Assembly (NCBI GenBank): GCA_025146925.1
Contig: CP102260.1
Location: 1,007,001-1,071,000 of the forward strand
From: [Bacteroides] pectinophilus
Lineage (GTDB): Bacteria; Bacillota; Clostridia; Lachnospirales; Lachnospiraceae
Direction of reading: 5' to 3'
DNA: 64,000 nucleotides
Under the pieces are notes generated by a model. That model made no database searches. It had not been told where the DNA came from and saw only the letters and a list, made by a program, of their open reading frames with translations. Each line of letters begins with the position of its first letter. Within the stretch, counting starts at the first letter, position 1. The position numbers were made by a program, and so were the translations under genes. Of this stretch, positions 44,213 to 53,715 are shown piece by piece.

Positions 44213-44240
44213 AACATAATAGTTATAACATAACAGTTAT
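44213..44240 (+). repeat. Tandem 14-bp repeat in the hydrogenase leader
   Basis: AACATAATAGTTAT is followed directly by AACATAACAGTTAT, one mismatch apart. Each has ATAAC/GTTAT symmetry with its neighbour. Position just downstream of the transcription start suggests a repressor operator; no known consensus is matched. Confidence 0.5.
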
Positions 44241-44256
44241 GCGGATTTGGAGGTCT

Positions 44257-45708
44257 ATGATGTTATCTAATGATGCAACAATAATTAAGATAAAGCACGA
44301 AGTTTATTATCAGGTAGCGAAGCTTGCTTTTGAAGGAACATTTGATGAGAAGAAGGATGATATACCATATAATATGATTCCCGGTCCTAAGGCGCAGTTC
44401 CGTTGCTGTATCTATAAGGAAAGAGAGATTATAAGGCAGAGAATACGTCTGGCAGAAGGTCTTAATCCTACAGATTCTGATTCTGATAACATTATACAGG
44501 TAATTAATTCGGCATGTGAAGAGTGTCCGATTGCAAGATATACAGTTACGGATAACTGCCGTCTGTGTATGATGAAGGCTTGTAAGCAGGCCTGCAAGTT
44601 CGGGGCTGTAAGCATGGGACGTGACCGTGCATATATAGACCCTCAGAAGTGCCGCGAGTGTGGTCAGTGTGCCAAGGCATGTCCTTATAATGCAATTGCG
44701 GATCTTATAAGACCTTGCATGAAGACATGTCCGGTTGGCGCAATTGAGATGGATGAGTATGGTGTAAGTAAGATAGATGAGAGCAAATGCATCGAGTGTG
44801 GCAAGTGTATTCACAGCTGCCCGTTTGGTGCAATTGGTTCCAAGGCATACATAGTTGATGTTATCAATGCAATCCGTGCAGGTAAGCATGTATATGCAAT
44901 GATTGCGCCGGCATCGGAAGGACAGTTCGGAGCTGACATAACTATGGCAAGCTGGAGGACAGCACTTAAGAAGGTCGGTTTTTCAGATCTTTATGAAGTA
45001 GGTCTCGGCGGAGACATGACAGCATATTCGGAAGCCAAAGAATGGCTTGAGGCGTACAGGGACGGTAAGAAGATGACAACGTCATGCTGTCCGGCTTTTG
45101 TTAACATGGTTAAAAAGCATTTTCCGGAACTTATGGAGAATGTCTCTACAACCGTATCACCTATGTGCGCAGTGTCAAGAATGATAAAGGCTAAGGACGA
45201 AGGCGCCATAACGGTATTCATAGGTCCATGTGTTGCTAAGAAGTCAGAGAGTAAGGACAAGTCAATAAAAGGTAATGCTGATTATGTTCTTACATTTGGC
45301 GAGATACGTGCAATATTAAGGGCAAAGGATGTTGTGCTTGAGCCTGAAGAAGATGACCGTCAGGAAGCAAGTGTATTCGGTAAGAGATTTGGTAATGGCG
45401 GAGGAGTAACGGCAGCTGTCCTTGAAAGTATGAAGGAGATGGGACAGGAGACAGATGTCAAGGTGGCAAAGTGCAGTGGCGCAGCTGAGTGTAAGAAGAT
45501 ACTTACACTGTTTAAGTTTGGCAAGCTCCCTGAAGATTTTATTGAAGGAATGGCATGTGAAGGCGGATGCGTAGGCGGTCCGAGTGCACACAGAGCTGAG
45601 CTTCCATCCAGGAAGGACAGAGATACGCTTATAGCTCAGGCTGATTCAAGGAATATTGAGCAGAATCTTGCCGGATATGATATGGATTCATTCTCAATGC
45701 ACAGATAG
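44257..45708 (+). CDS. Monomeric [FeFe]-hydrogenase, group B type
   Basis: The 483-residue protein has [4Fe-4S] motifs (CRECGQCAKACP, CIECGKCIHSCP and an extra cysteine cluster CxxC-rich segment near residue 95). An [FeFe]-hydrogenase H-cluster domain follows, with TSCCPAF (about 275), GPCVAKKSE (about 323) and MACEGGCVGGP (about 432). The altered L1 and L3 motifs are those of group B enzymes, common in gut clostridia. It probably makes H2 from reduced ferredoxin. Maturases are not in the window. GGAGG precedes adjacent ATGs at 44257 and 44260. Confidence 0.88.
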   Translation: MMLSNDATIIKIKHEVYYQVAKLAFEGTFDEKKDDIPYNMIPGPKAQFRCCIYKEREIIRQRIRLAEGLNPTDSDSDNIIQVINSACEECPIARYTVTDNCRLCMMKACKQACKFGAVSMGRDRAYIDPQKCRECGQCAKACPYNAIADLIRPCMKTCPVGAIEMDEYGVSKIDESKCIECGKCIHSCPFGAIGSKAYIVDVINAIRAGKHVYAMIAPASEGQFGADITMASWRTALKKVGFSDLYEVGLGGDMTAYSEAKEWLEAYRDGKKMTTSCCPAFVNMVKKHFPELMENVSTTVSPMCAVSRMIKAKDEGAITVFIGPCVAKKSESKDKSIKGNADYVLTFGEIRAILRAKDVVLEPEEDDRQEASVFGKRFGNGGGVTAAVLESMKEMGQETDVKVAKCSGAAECKKILTLFKFGKLPEDFIEGMACEGGCVGGPSAHRAELPSRKDRDTLIAQADSRNIEQNLAGYDMDSFSMHR

Positions 45709-45748
45709 TAATGGCACAATAGTATATAGTGCACAGAATGGAGGCTTT

Positions 45749-46861
45749 ATGGCTAACATGCTTGATTATATTGACTGGCGTGGGGACATAACGATTCACC
45801 AGTCAGGAATTAATGATGTTGACTGCCTTATTATGGCACAGATTTCATATATGAATTTTGATGGTGTTGTGGGGAATGAACCTGCAGCATCTTTTGGTGA
45901 GGCCGTTGTGACGCTTTCGGAAGCGTCACAGCGGTTATTTGAGCTTAGGGACAGTGCAACAAAAGGATTGCTTTTGTCAGACAATGATACGCTGCTCCTT
46001 AAAAAGCTTGCGTCAAGCAGAAGATTTGGCAGTATGAAGCTTGCAGCATACAGAGCTGTGGCTGATGAAGAGGAGGAGAAACAGTTCGGTGCCGTGTGCA
46101 TATTTCCCGGAGATGCCACCGTTTATATATCATACAGGGGAACTGATGATACTATAGTCGGATGGAAAGAAGACCTTAACATGAGTTTTCAGACACCGGT
46201 TCCGTCACAGGTTGAGGCACTTAAATATCTTAATACTGTGGCAGGAACATTTGAAGGCAGGATAAGAATCGGAGGACACTCAAAGGGCGGTAATCTTGCA
46301 ATATATGCGGCATCATATGCTGATAAGCAGGTTCAGGAAAGAATACGCGGCGTGTATTGCTTTGACGGACCGGGATTCATGAATCACGTTCTTGACGAGT
46401 CGAATTTCAAAAATATAGCATCACAGATTCACTCATATGTTCCGCAGTCATCTGTTGTAGGTATGCTTCTCGGACATCCGGTCGGGTACACAGTGGTCGA
46501 GAGTACACAGCTTGGAATCTATCAGCATGACACATATTCATGGCAGGTGCTCGGCAGGTATTTTGTGTGCCTTGATAATGTGAATGAAAGCAGTATTTTT
46601 ATGGATGCGACACTCAAAGAGTGGATATATTCGATGAACAGTGAGCAACGCAGGGAATTTGTTGATGCTATGTATGCCATAGTACAGCAGACGGAAGCAA
46701 AGACCCTCCTTGAACTGTCTGTTAACGGACTTAAAAGTGCGAAACTGATACTTAAGTCAATGAAAAATATGGATCCGTCAACCAAGAAGATGATACAGAG
46801 GACAATATCTGCACTTATGAAGATAGCGGGGCGCAATATCAAGTACAATCATAATATGTGA
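45749..46861 (+). CDS. Mbeg1-like alpha/beta hydrolase (DUF2974)
   Basis: The 370-residue protein contains GGHSKGGNLAIYAA with the nucleophile serine, AYRAVADEEEEKQFGAVCIF and VYISYRGTDDTIVGWKEDL. This is the Mbeg1/DUF2974 lipase-like family, common in Firmicutes. The substrate is unknown. ATG 45749 follows GGAGG. Confidence 0.85.
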   Translation: MANMLDYIDWRGDITIHQSGINDVDCLIMAQISYMNFDGVVGNEPAASFGEAVVTLSEASQRLFELRDSATKGLLLSDNDTLLLKKLASSRRFGSMKLAAYRAVADEEEEKQFGAVCIFPGDATVYISYRGTDDTIVGWKEDLNMSFQTPVPSQVEALKYLNTVAGTFEGRIRIGGHSKGGNLAIYAASYADKQVQERIRGVYCFDGPGFMNHVLDESNFKNIASQIHSYVPQSSVVGMLLGHPVGYTVVESTQLGIYQHDTYSWQVLGRYFVCLDNVNESSIFMDATLKEWIYSMNSEQRREFVDAMYAIVQQTEAKTLLELSVNGLKSAKLILKSMKNMDPSTKKMIQRTISALMKIAGRNIKYNHNM

Positions 46862-46974
46862 AAATGCGATGAAACAGTTGCAACAATTCTTTGATAAGGA
46901 TATAATTATATGTATGTCTGTCGGTTGTTTATACTGACGGTAATATGGAGAATTGGGAAGGAATTTACGGACTT

Positions 46975-48210
46975 ATGGAAGATGTGTCTAAGAAGACCCC
47001 AAAAGAGGTCAGAGAAGAAAAGAGACGTGAAGCAAACCGCAAGGCGGCTGCGGAGAATATGCAGAAGAAGCAGGCATCCATATATGATGCTGACGGCAAA
47101 GTAGTAACAAGCTATGATAAGAAGCTTGCCAAGAGGAAGGAAGAACAGAAGAAGGACAAGCGTAACACTTTAATCACGAGGATTACATTGATTGTCGTAC
47201 TTGTGGCAGTTGCGGCAGCACTGATATTTGCAATAGGTAAAAAAGTTAATGAGCGTTACGGCACGGCTGTTACCGTTAATGGCGAGAAGATAGGCAGAGT
47301 TGAATATGATTTTTATTATCATATGGGAATTAACAACTTTATGAATACCTATGGCTCATATGCATCATATTTTGGACTTGATACAGGTTCAGACCTTTCA
47401 AAGCAGACATATCGCGGAGATGAGACATGGGCTGATTATTTTGGCGTTAATGCGGTAGAGATGATAAAAGAGATGAGAGCATTATCGGCAGAAGCGGATA
47501 AGAATTCATTCAGTTACGATGATACGGATGATTATAATGAGTTTAACTCATCAATTGAGAAGGCTGCTTCTGATGATGGCAGCAGTGTTAAGGATTATTA
47601 TAAGAAGACATTCGGTGATTATGCTACACAGAGCAGCATTGAATCTTATGTTAAGCAGTATCTGCGTGCTAATGCTTATTATGATGATTATCAGAAGAAT
47701 CTTACATTCTCAGATGCAGAGATTAACGATTATTACAATGAGAATAAGGATAAATATGATGTTGTTGATTACAGATATCTGGAAGTTGCTGATCTTGATA
47801 AGGCCAATGAGATGCTTGCATCAATAACTGATGGCAGCTCATTCAGAGCACTCTGCCCTCAGTATGCGGCAGATGATCTTAAGAGCGGATACGAGACAGA
47901 TGATAAGTCACTTGCAACGGGAGCAACGCAGTCATCAATCACAACAGGAGCCGAAGTTACATCATGGCTTTTTGACAGTGTGCGTAAGGAAGGCGATAAG
48001 ACAGTAGTAACAGTTGCGGATGATAATAAGAATTATGTGCTTTACTTCAGCAGCAGATATCTTACTGATGCGCAGAAGTCGATAATGACTGACAGCATGA
48101 AGAGTTCGAAGTCACAGGAATATATCAATTCACTTATAGACGGAATGACTTCACAGAGCGGAACGGTTAAGATATATGAGGAGACTGCAGGCAGTGCAGA
48201 TGGAGAATAA
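46975..48210 (+). CDS. Membrane-anchored SurA/PrsA-like foldase
   Basis: The protein has a charged cytoplasmic N-terminus, one membrane span (about 70-92) and an extracytoplasmic region of about 310 residues with the SurA_N-like start VTVNGEKIGRVEYDFYYHMG. Peptidyl-prolyl isomerase residues are not evident, so it may be a chaperone only. The start is uncertain: ATG 46975 is used, ATG 46945 is equally open and neither has a strong Shine-Dalgarno sequence. Confidence 0.7.
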   Translation: MEDVSKKTPKEVREEKRREANRKAAAENMQKKQASIYDADGKVVTSYDKKLAKRKEEQKKDKRNTLITRITLIVVLVAVAAALIFAIGKKVNERYGTAVTVNGEKIGRVEYDFYYHMGINNFMNTYGSYASYFGLDTGSDLSKQTYRGDETWADYFGVNAVEMIKEMRALSAEADKNSFSYDDTDDYNEFNSSIEKAASDDGSSVKDYYKKTFGDYATQSSIESYVKQYLRANAYYDDYQKNLTFSDAEINDYYNENKDKYDVVDYRYLEVADLDKANEMLASITDGSSFRALCPQYAADDLKSGYETDDKSLATGATQSSITTGAEVTSWLFDSVRKEGDKTVVTVADDNKNYVLYFSSRYLTDAQKSIMTDSMKSSKSQEYINSLIDGMTSQSGTVKIYEETAGSADGE

Positions 48211-48212
48211 CT

Positions 48213-48509
48213 ATGATAAGACATATAGCAATGTTTCACCTTACTGATGCGGCGGATAGTGAAGGCAGAGATAAGGTTATAAGTGATATTAAGGCATCTG
48301 TAGCTAATATGAACGGTAAGGTTCCGGGACTTATCAGAGCTGAGATAGGTGTTAATGAGACCGGAGGACCGCATGATATCGTCATGTATTGTGAATTCGA
48401 GGACATGGAGGCCTGCAGAAACTTCGGTAATGATCCATTGCATGTTGCACACAGGGAAAAGATGAATAATTATGTGTGTGACAGAGTCTGGGCTGATTAT
48501 ACGATCTGA
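48213..48509 (+). CDS. Dabb family (stress-responsive A/B barrel) protein
   Basis: The 98-residue protein starts MIRHIAMFHLTDAAD and contains VPGLIRAEIGVNE and YCEFEDMEACRNF, then PLHVAHRE. This is the ferredoxin-like Dabb barrel. Role unknown. It starts two bases after the foldase-like gene. Confidence 0.88.
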   Translation: MIRHIAMFHLTDAADSEGRDKVISDIKASVANMNGKVPGLIRAEIGVNETGGPHDIVMYCEFEDMEACRNFGNDPLHVAHREKMNNYVCDRVWADYTI

Positions 48510-48521
48510 CGATGGTGGCAT

Positions 48522-49277
48522 ATGGACAATAATGACCAGCAGTTAAAAAAGAGATTCGATGAGCTTGCCAGAAAGTCATATAATCAGGGAATATATCTTT
48601 TCACGGATTTTCTGTCAATGCCGGATGCCGCAATTGCGTGCGACAGTGCACCGGCAGGATATGTTACTCTTTTCGGTGGTACAGACGGATGCGAGAGAGT
48701 TATGGCAAGATTCGGCAACGCAGAAGAATTCGGATATGAAGAGGATTTTCCTATTGACGTTGTTATGATAGAACCTCTCATTAAAAAGTTCTCCGATGAA
48801 CTTACACATAGAGATTTCCTTGGCGCACTCATGAATCTTGGAATTGAACGCGATGTTATAGGAGATATAATGATAAGGGATAAGACGGCGTATGTATTTG
48901 CGACCAGAAAAATAGTCCCATATATAGCAGATAGCCTTGATAAGGTAAAGCATACAAGTGTTAAGTGCAGGATACTGAGCACGGAAGAGATAACGGCAAG
49001 CGTTTCTGTTGAGCTTGAACGGCAGGAACTTGTTATATCATCTGAACGGCTTGATGCAGTTATATCCAAGCTTTATAATATGTCACGCAGCCAGTCGATA
49101 GAGATGTTCCGTGATAAGAAAGTGTTTGTAAACGGACGGCAGTATGAGAATAACAGTGGAGTTGTGAAGCCCGGAGACGTTGTTGCAGTAAGAGGATTCG
49201 GTAAGTTTGTATATGAAGGAATTATATATGAGACAAAAAAAGGCCGGATTTGTGTTGCGGCAGACAGATATGTATAG
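48522..49277 (+). CDS. ylmH: YlmH family S4-domain RNA-binding protein
   Basis: The 251-residue protein has the N-terminal YlmH domain (RFDELARKSYNQGIYLFTDF) and a C-terminal S4 domain (LDAVISKLYNMSRSQSIEMF, then DKKVFVNGRQ). YlmH of B. subtilis is linked to cell division and to rescue of stalled ribosomal complexes. A terminator follows at 49304-49353. Confidence 0.88.
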   Translation: MDNNDQQLKKRFDELARKSYNQGIYLFTDFLSMPDAAIACDSAPAGYVTLFGGTDGCERVMARFGNAEEFGYEEDFPIDVVMIEPLIKKFSDELTHRDFLGALMNLGIERDVIGDIMIRDKTAYVFATRKIVPYIADSLDKVKHTSVKCRILSTEEITASVSVELERQELVISSERLDAVISKLYNMSRSQSIEMFRDKKVFVNGRQYENNSGVVKPGDVVAVRGFGKFVYEGIIYETKKGRICVAADRYV

Positions 49278-49303
49278 AAGGTAGGTTTTTGCAATAATTC
49301 AAA

Positions 49304-49353
49304 GGCGCCTCTGTTTGTGAATGGTAATATGTTCGCAAACAGAGGCGCTTTTT
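49304..49353. terminator. Terminator between convergent ylmH and the amidase gene
   Basis: GCGCCTCTGTTTG (49305-49317) pairs with CAAACAGAGGCGC (49336-49348), followed by TTTTT on the plus strand. Confidence 0.9.
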
Positions 49354-49373
49354 ATGATTACAGAACCAATCTG

Positions 49374-50345
49374 TCAGGTTGTGATGTAAGTGTTATATCT
49401 GAACCGTCTAAGACGTTCTTCCATCTTGATTGCGTTGGCAAGGTAGCCATACGCACCAACCTGTACTTTGTATATGCCATCATCATACACGATGAAGGCG
49501 GGAAATCCTTCTATGAGAAGTGAGTTGAGCATACGGTCGGCAGATTCTTTATTACGGAATGCGCCTACCTGTACACGGTATAATTTATCAAACTGTGCAT
49601 TACTGTCATTAATGTTCTCACAGTTACAGCCCCATTTTGTATAACTGCCATCGGGCATTGTACGTGGAGGTGTAGACGGCACTGCTTCCGGCGACAGAGA
49701 AGCCTCTGCTGATGGCTGGATGTAACGCCCTGCTGATGAATCATTTTCTGGGCTTACCGTATTGCCGGCATCAGCAGATACGGGCCGCGCCTGCTTTGAC
49801 GGCCTGTTAGTCTGGTATATTGTTGTAAGTATGCCATCAGCAATACCCTGTGCGATTTTGTTAAAATTATCATCAAATATCCGGTTGTCGGTGTCGCTGT
49901 TTATAAAACCGGTCTCAACGAGAACGGCAGGCATTTTGGTGCGTTTGAGAACAACAAGATTAGGGCGTTCATCAATGCCAAGATTGTTAAAACCGATGGC
50001 ACTCAGTTCGGAATTGATATTATCGGCAAGAAGACTTCTTGTACCGCCATCTGCATATACAAGGCTTTCAACACCGGAGTACTGGTTAGGTATCTCTGAT
50101 GAATTGCGATGGAGAGATACGAAAAGATCGGCTCCGGAATTATTAGCGTCCGTGGCTTTCTTAAAAGGCGTTTCGTAGGTATCGTCATTTCTTACATAAA
50201 ATACATCAACGCCGCTATTCTCGAGTATCTTGCCGACGGCCATTGCAAGGCGGAGTACATCATCTTTTTCCTGTCTTCCGTTATATACAGCACCGGGGTC
50301 ACTGCCGCCATGGCCGGCATCAATTGCAACTTTATACTGAGCCAT
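49374..50345 (-). CDS. N-acetylmuramoyl-L-alanine amidase with SPOR domain, CwlC-like
   Basis: The 323-residue protein has an amidase_3 domain (about 1-185) with AIDAGHGGSDPGA, the zinc ligands of LHRNSS and ETGFINSD. After a Ser/Pro linker comes a C-terminal SPOR domain (YRVQVGAFRNKESADRMLNS, then YKVQVGAYGYL). There is no signal peptide. This matches the mother-cell lytic amidase CwlC of Bacillus, which acts from the inside at the end of sporulation. It is divergent from the SleC-like gene. Confidence 0.85.
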   Translation of the reverse strand: MAQYKVAIDAGHGGSDPGAVYNGRQEKDDVLRLAMAVGKILENSGVDVFYVRNDDTYETPFKKATDANNSGADLFVSLHRNSSEIPNQYSGVESLVYADGGTRSLLADNINSELSAIGFNNLGIDERPNLVVLKRTKMPAVLVETGFINSDTDNRIFDDNFNKIAQGIADGILTTIYQTNRPSKQARPVSADAGNTVSPENDSSAGRYIQPSAEASLSPEAVPSTPPRTMPDGSYTKWGCNCENINDSNAQFDKLYRVQVGAFRNKESADRMLNSLLIEGFPAFIVYDDGIYKVQVGAYGYLANAIKMEERLRRFRYNTYITT

Positions 50346-50479
50346 TATATCCTCCATTCAGGTCAGCTGTTCAGACAGCTGCATGTGAAATTTTACATTT
50401 TGCTATTATCTTATGCAATACATCACACATTTGTGCATATAGTAGCTTTAGATTATATAATATGGAAATGGTATAGAAT

Positions 50480-51733
50480 ATGGATGCAATTAACGGTAAT
50501 AATGCAACAGACAGCGGGTTTCTTCAGGTGAGTGTTGTGGCAGGAGATACAATGAAGCCGCTTCAGGACGCAAGGGTAAGTATATCATACAGCGGAGAAC
50601 CGGAGACAGATATTGAACAGCTTGTCACGGATTCTGACGGACAGACTGATGCGGTTGAGCTTGCTGCACCACCGGTTGAGTACAGCATGGAACCGGGCGA
50701 TGTCCAGCCATATGCGGAGTACAGCGTTACGGTAACCGCATCCGGTTATGAAAGCTTTAATGTTTCGGGAATTTCACTGTTTGCGGATACAACAGCACTT
50801 CAGGGAATAAGGCTTGTGCCAAGGAATGTTACAACATTGGCAGGAAATATTGTAATTCCTGCCAATACGCTGTGGGGCAACTTTCCGCCCAAGATAGCGG
50901 AGGCAGAGACCAAGCCTGTTGGGCAGCCCGGAGAAATAGTACTAAGCCGCGTGGTTGTGCCGGAATATATTATAGTCCATGATGGGGTCCCGACAGATTC
51001 AACAGCGAGGAATTATTATGAGAGATTTACCGATTATATTAAAAATGTAGCAAGCAGCGAGATATATTCGACATGGCCGGACGCGACTCTGCGTGCTAAT
51101 ATTCTTGCTATAATATCATTTACATTGAACAGGGTCTATACTGAGTGGTACAGAAACCGCGGATACGATTTCACAATAACTTCGTCTACTGCATTTGACC
51201 ATAAATGGGTGTATGGGCGTAATATATTTGAAAATATATCACAGATTGTAGATGAGATATTCACCAATTATCTTTCGCGTCCTAATGTAAAGCAGCCGAT
51301 ACTTACACAGTATTGTGACGGAAGACGCGTGTCATGCCCGAACTGGTTGAGCCAGTGGGGGTCAAAAGCACTTGGAGACCAGGGCTACTCAGAAATACAG
51401 ATTCTCCGTAATTATTATGGCGACGATATGTATATAAATACGGCAGAAGAGATAAGCGGAATACCGGCATCATGGCCGGGGAGTAATCTTGATATAGGTT
51501 CATCAGGAAGCAAGGTGCGGCAGATTCAGGAGCAGCTGAATCTTATAGGGGAATTCTATAGTTCGATACCTGTTCTTATTCCTGATGGGATATATGGCGA
51601 GCGCACTGCTGATGCAGTCAGGGCATTCCAGAAGATATTCAGGCTGCCACAGACAGGAATTGTTGATTATCCTACATGGTATAAGATATCAGATATGTAT
51701 GTACGCCTGAGTGGAATTGCCGAGCTGCAATAG
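50480..51733 (+). CDS. sleC: Spore cortex-lytic protein, SleC-like
   Basis: The 417-residue protein has an N-terminal Ig-like/carboxypeptidase-regulatory region (about 10-115). A SleC-type catalytic region follows (about 160-325; YIKNVASSEIYSTWPDATLR, then NRVYTEWYRNRGYDFTITSS). A C-terminal peptidoglycan-binding domain (about 333-400; GSSGSKVRQIQEQLNLIGEF) completes it. SleC-type enzymes degrade cortex during germination of clostridial spores. No signal peptide is seen at this start; family members are processed precursors. It is divergent from the CwlC-like gene. Confidence 0.82.
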   Translation: MDAINGNNATDSGFLQVSVVAGDTMKPLQDARVSISYSGEPETDIEQLVTDSDGQTDAVELAAPPVEYSMEPGDVQPYAEYSVTVTASGYESFNVSGISLFADTTALQGIRLVPRNVTTLAGNIVIPANTLWGNFPPKIAEAETKPVGQPGEIVLSRVVVPEYIIVHDGVPTDSTARNYYERFTDYIKNVASSEIYSTWPDATLRANILAIISFTLNRVYTEWYRNRGYDFTITSSTAFDHKWVYGRNIFENISQIVDEIFTNYLSRPNVKQPILTQYCDGRRVSCPNWLSQWGSKALGDQGYSEIQILRNYYGDDMYINTAEEISGIPASWPGSNLDIGSSGSKVRQIQEQLNLIGEFYSSIPVLIPDGIYGERTADAVRAFQKIFRLPQTGIVDYPTWYKISDMYVRLSGIAELQ

Positions 51734-51780
51734 AAAGTCAGCATGCAGGAGAAGCATATGGGGAACCGGCGTGCAGGAGA

Positions 51781-52626
51781 CTATTTTATTACCACAGCCT
51801 GGCGGTAGTAGGCACTGTATGTTGCGGCAAATTCCGTAAGGTCACGTTCGACGATATCACTTAAAGGGTCAGCAATGAACACGGTGTTCTTCTCAAGATT
51901 GAATCCCGTGAGAACAACGCAGTGTTCATTGCTGGGCCAGTTGAATACTGTATTATCATTAAGCCGGATGGAAGAGTAGGTTGTAGGCGTTCCCCATTTG
52001 CTTGTGCTCCATACAATTACAGGATTGCCGTCAGATATCTCATCAAACAGTGTCTGTAATGGCGCACCGCTTATGTTGTGCGCCTTGAGTGGCGAATTAT
52101 TGTCGGCAAGAAAGCGGGAAGCACTTCTTGTTATGGCAGGCGCAAAACAACCCCAGCTTGCACTTTCATATGGATTGCCGATATAATAATCATAGAAACT
52201 TCCGTCAAACGTCTCAAGACGGTCAAGGTAGTTGTCAGCCATATATGTTTTACTGACATTATACCCAAGATAGTTGAGAACCATTGTGAGTGAAGTAATC
52301 TCACAGCCTGTAGGAAGTTCGGGATTCTGGGCAATATGCCTTACGGGAATCAGCATATAAAGCTGCATAGACTTAATCAGAGGCCTGCCTGCCTCATCAG
52401 TAGCATCCTCATGCATGCCTGAAGAGTATATATCCGCATCAAGTCCGGCAGGAAGTGTGGCTTCGGTTATTGTTACGGATGTATCACTGCCTGCTGTCTC
52501 CTCCGCGGCAGATGCCCCGGATGCCCCACGCAGACCTTTTGATGGATTATAGGCAAAATACACATATATGATTATGAATAGCAATACAGGAAGTATTGCC
52601 ATAAAAACAGCAGCTTTTTTCTTCAT
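51781..52626 (-). CDS. Membrane-anchored C39-like cysteine peptidase
   Basis: The 281-residue protein has an N-terminal membrane anchor (about 5-26) and an extracytoplasmic peptidase_C39_2 domain. Its catalytic Cys lies in LPTGCEITSLTMVLNYLGYN, His in NEHCVVLTGF and the Asn/Asp position in FIADPLSD. ATG 52626 follows GAGGT. The target is unknown. Confidence 0.85.
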   Translation of the reverse strand: MKKKAAVFMAILPVLLFIIIYVYFAYNPSKGLRGASGASAAEETAGSDTSVTITEATLPAGLDADIYSSGMHEDATDEAGRPLIKSMQLYMLIPVRHIAQNPELPTGCEITSLTMVLNYLGYNVSKTYMADNYLDRLETFDGSFYDYYIGNPYESASWGCFAPAITRSASRFLADNNSPLKAHNISGAPLQTLFDEISDGNPVIVWSTSKWGTPTTYSSIRLNDNTVFNWPSNEHCVVLTGFNLEKNTVFIADPLSDIVERDLTEFAATYSAYYRQAVVIK

Positions 52627-52717
52627 TATGTACCTCATTAATTTTAAAGCAATAATATTATTATAACGTACAATATAATATTTTCCAAGGGGGGGATGCC
52701 CCGGAATGGAGACAGGA

Positions 52718-53617
52718 ATGGAACGGACTAATATAAATCTGGAATATTATAAGATATTTTACTATGTTGGGAAGCTTGGAAGCATATCGCTTGCTGCCAG
52801 GGAACTCTGCATCTCGCAGCCTGCGGTAAGCCAGGCAATCAGGCATATGGAATCCCAGCTTTCTGTAAAGCTGTTTGCAAGAATGCCAAAAGGTGTGAAG
52901 CTTACAAGCGAAGGGGCGGTACTGTATTCGTATGTGAGCCAGGGATATGAATATATAAGGCTTGGAGAGGACAAGCTATTTCAGATGCTCAATCTCGAGT
53001 CGGGTGAGATAACGGTGGGAGCAAGTGACATGACGCTAAAGTATTTTCTCCTTCCGTATCTTGAGAAGTTCCATAATCTTTATCCTGATATAAAGGTGTC
53101 AGTTACTAATGCACCTACGCCGGAGACGCTGCAGTTCCTGAAAAACGGAAGTATTGATTTTGGAATTATCAGTACGCCCGTAGATGATGATAAAGATGTA
53201 GATATCACGCCGGTTATGGAGATTCAGGACGTGTTTGTTGCAGGAAGCCGTTTTGCTGAATTAAAGGGAAGACAGATGTCATGCAGCGAACTCGAAGATT
53301 ATCCTGTAATCTGCCTTGAGGGCAATACAAGTACAAGAAGATTTGTGGACGGATATCTTGCGGGGCATAATGTGTGCCTTCACCCGGAGTTTGAACTGGC
53401 AACGAGTGATATGATAGTACAGTTCAGTATGAGAAATATGGGAATAGGATGCGTTGTAAGAAACTTCGCATGTAATGAGATTGACAGCGGGCAGCTTTTT
53501 GAAATTAATATAAAAGAGCAGATACCCGTTAGAAATATATGTATTGCAGCCAATAATAAAGTGCCGTTGTCTAATGCGGCAGGGAGACTTTTAAAAATAT
53601 GCACTGAAGACATGTGA
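52718..53617 (+). CDS. LysR family transcriptional regulator
   Basis: The 299-residue protein has an N-terminal winged helix (LEYYKIFYYVGKLGSISLAA, then SQPAVSQAIRHMES) and a periplasmic-binding-like effector domain (SGEITVGASDMTLKYFLLPY). ATG 52718 follows GGAGA; ATG 52706 is an alternative. Targets are not evident; the divergent C39 peptidase gene is one candidate. Confidence 0.88.
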   Translation: MERTNINLEYYKIFYYVGKLGSISLAARELCISQPAVSQAIRHMESQLSVKLFARMPKGVKLTSEGAVLYSYVSQGYEYIRLGEDKLFQMLNLESGEITVGASDMTLKYFLLPYLEKFHNLYPDIKVSVTNAPTPETLQFLKNGSIDFGIISTPVDDDKDVDITPVMEIQDVFVAGSRFAELKGRQMSCSELEDYPVICLEGNTSTRRFVDGYLAGHNVCLHPEFELATSDMIVQFSMRNMGIGCVVRNFACNEIDSGQLFEINIKEQIPVRNICIAANNKVPLSNAAGRLLKICTEDM

Positions 53618-53715
53618 TGTATACAATGTTCATTGATGTACCTGTTGATTTATAAGGATACTGTGATATAATATAAATAAGAGGGTGCATGGATTTATAC
53701 AAGGAGGTATTGATT

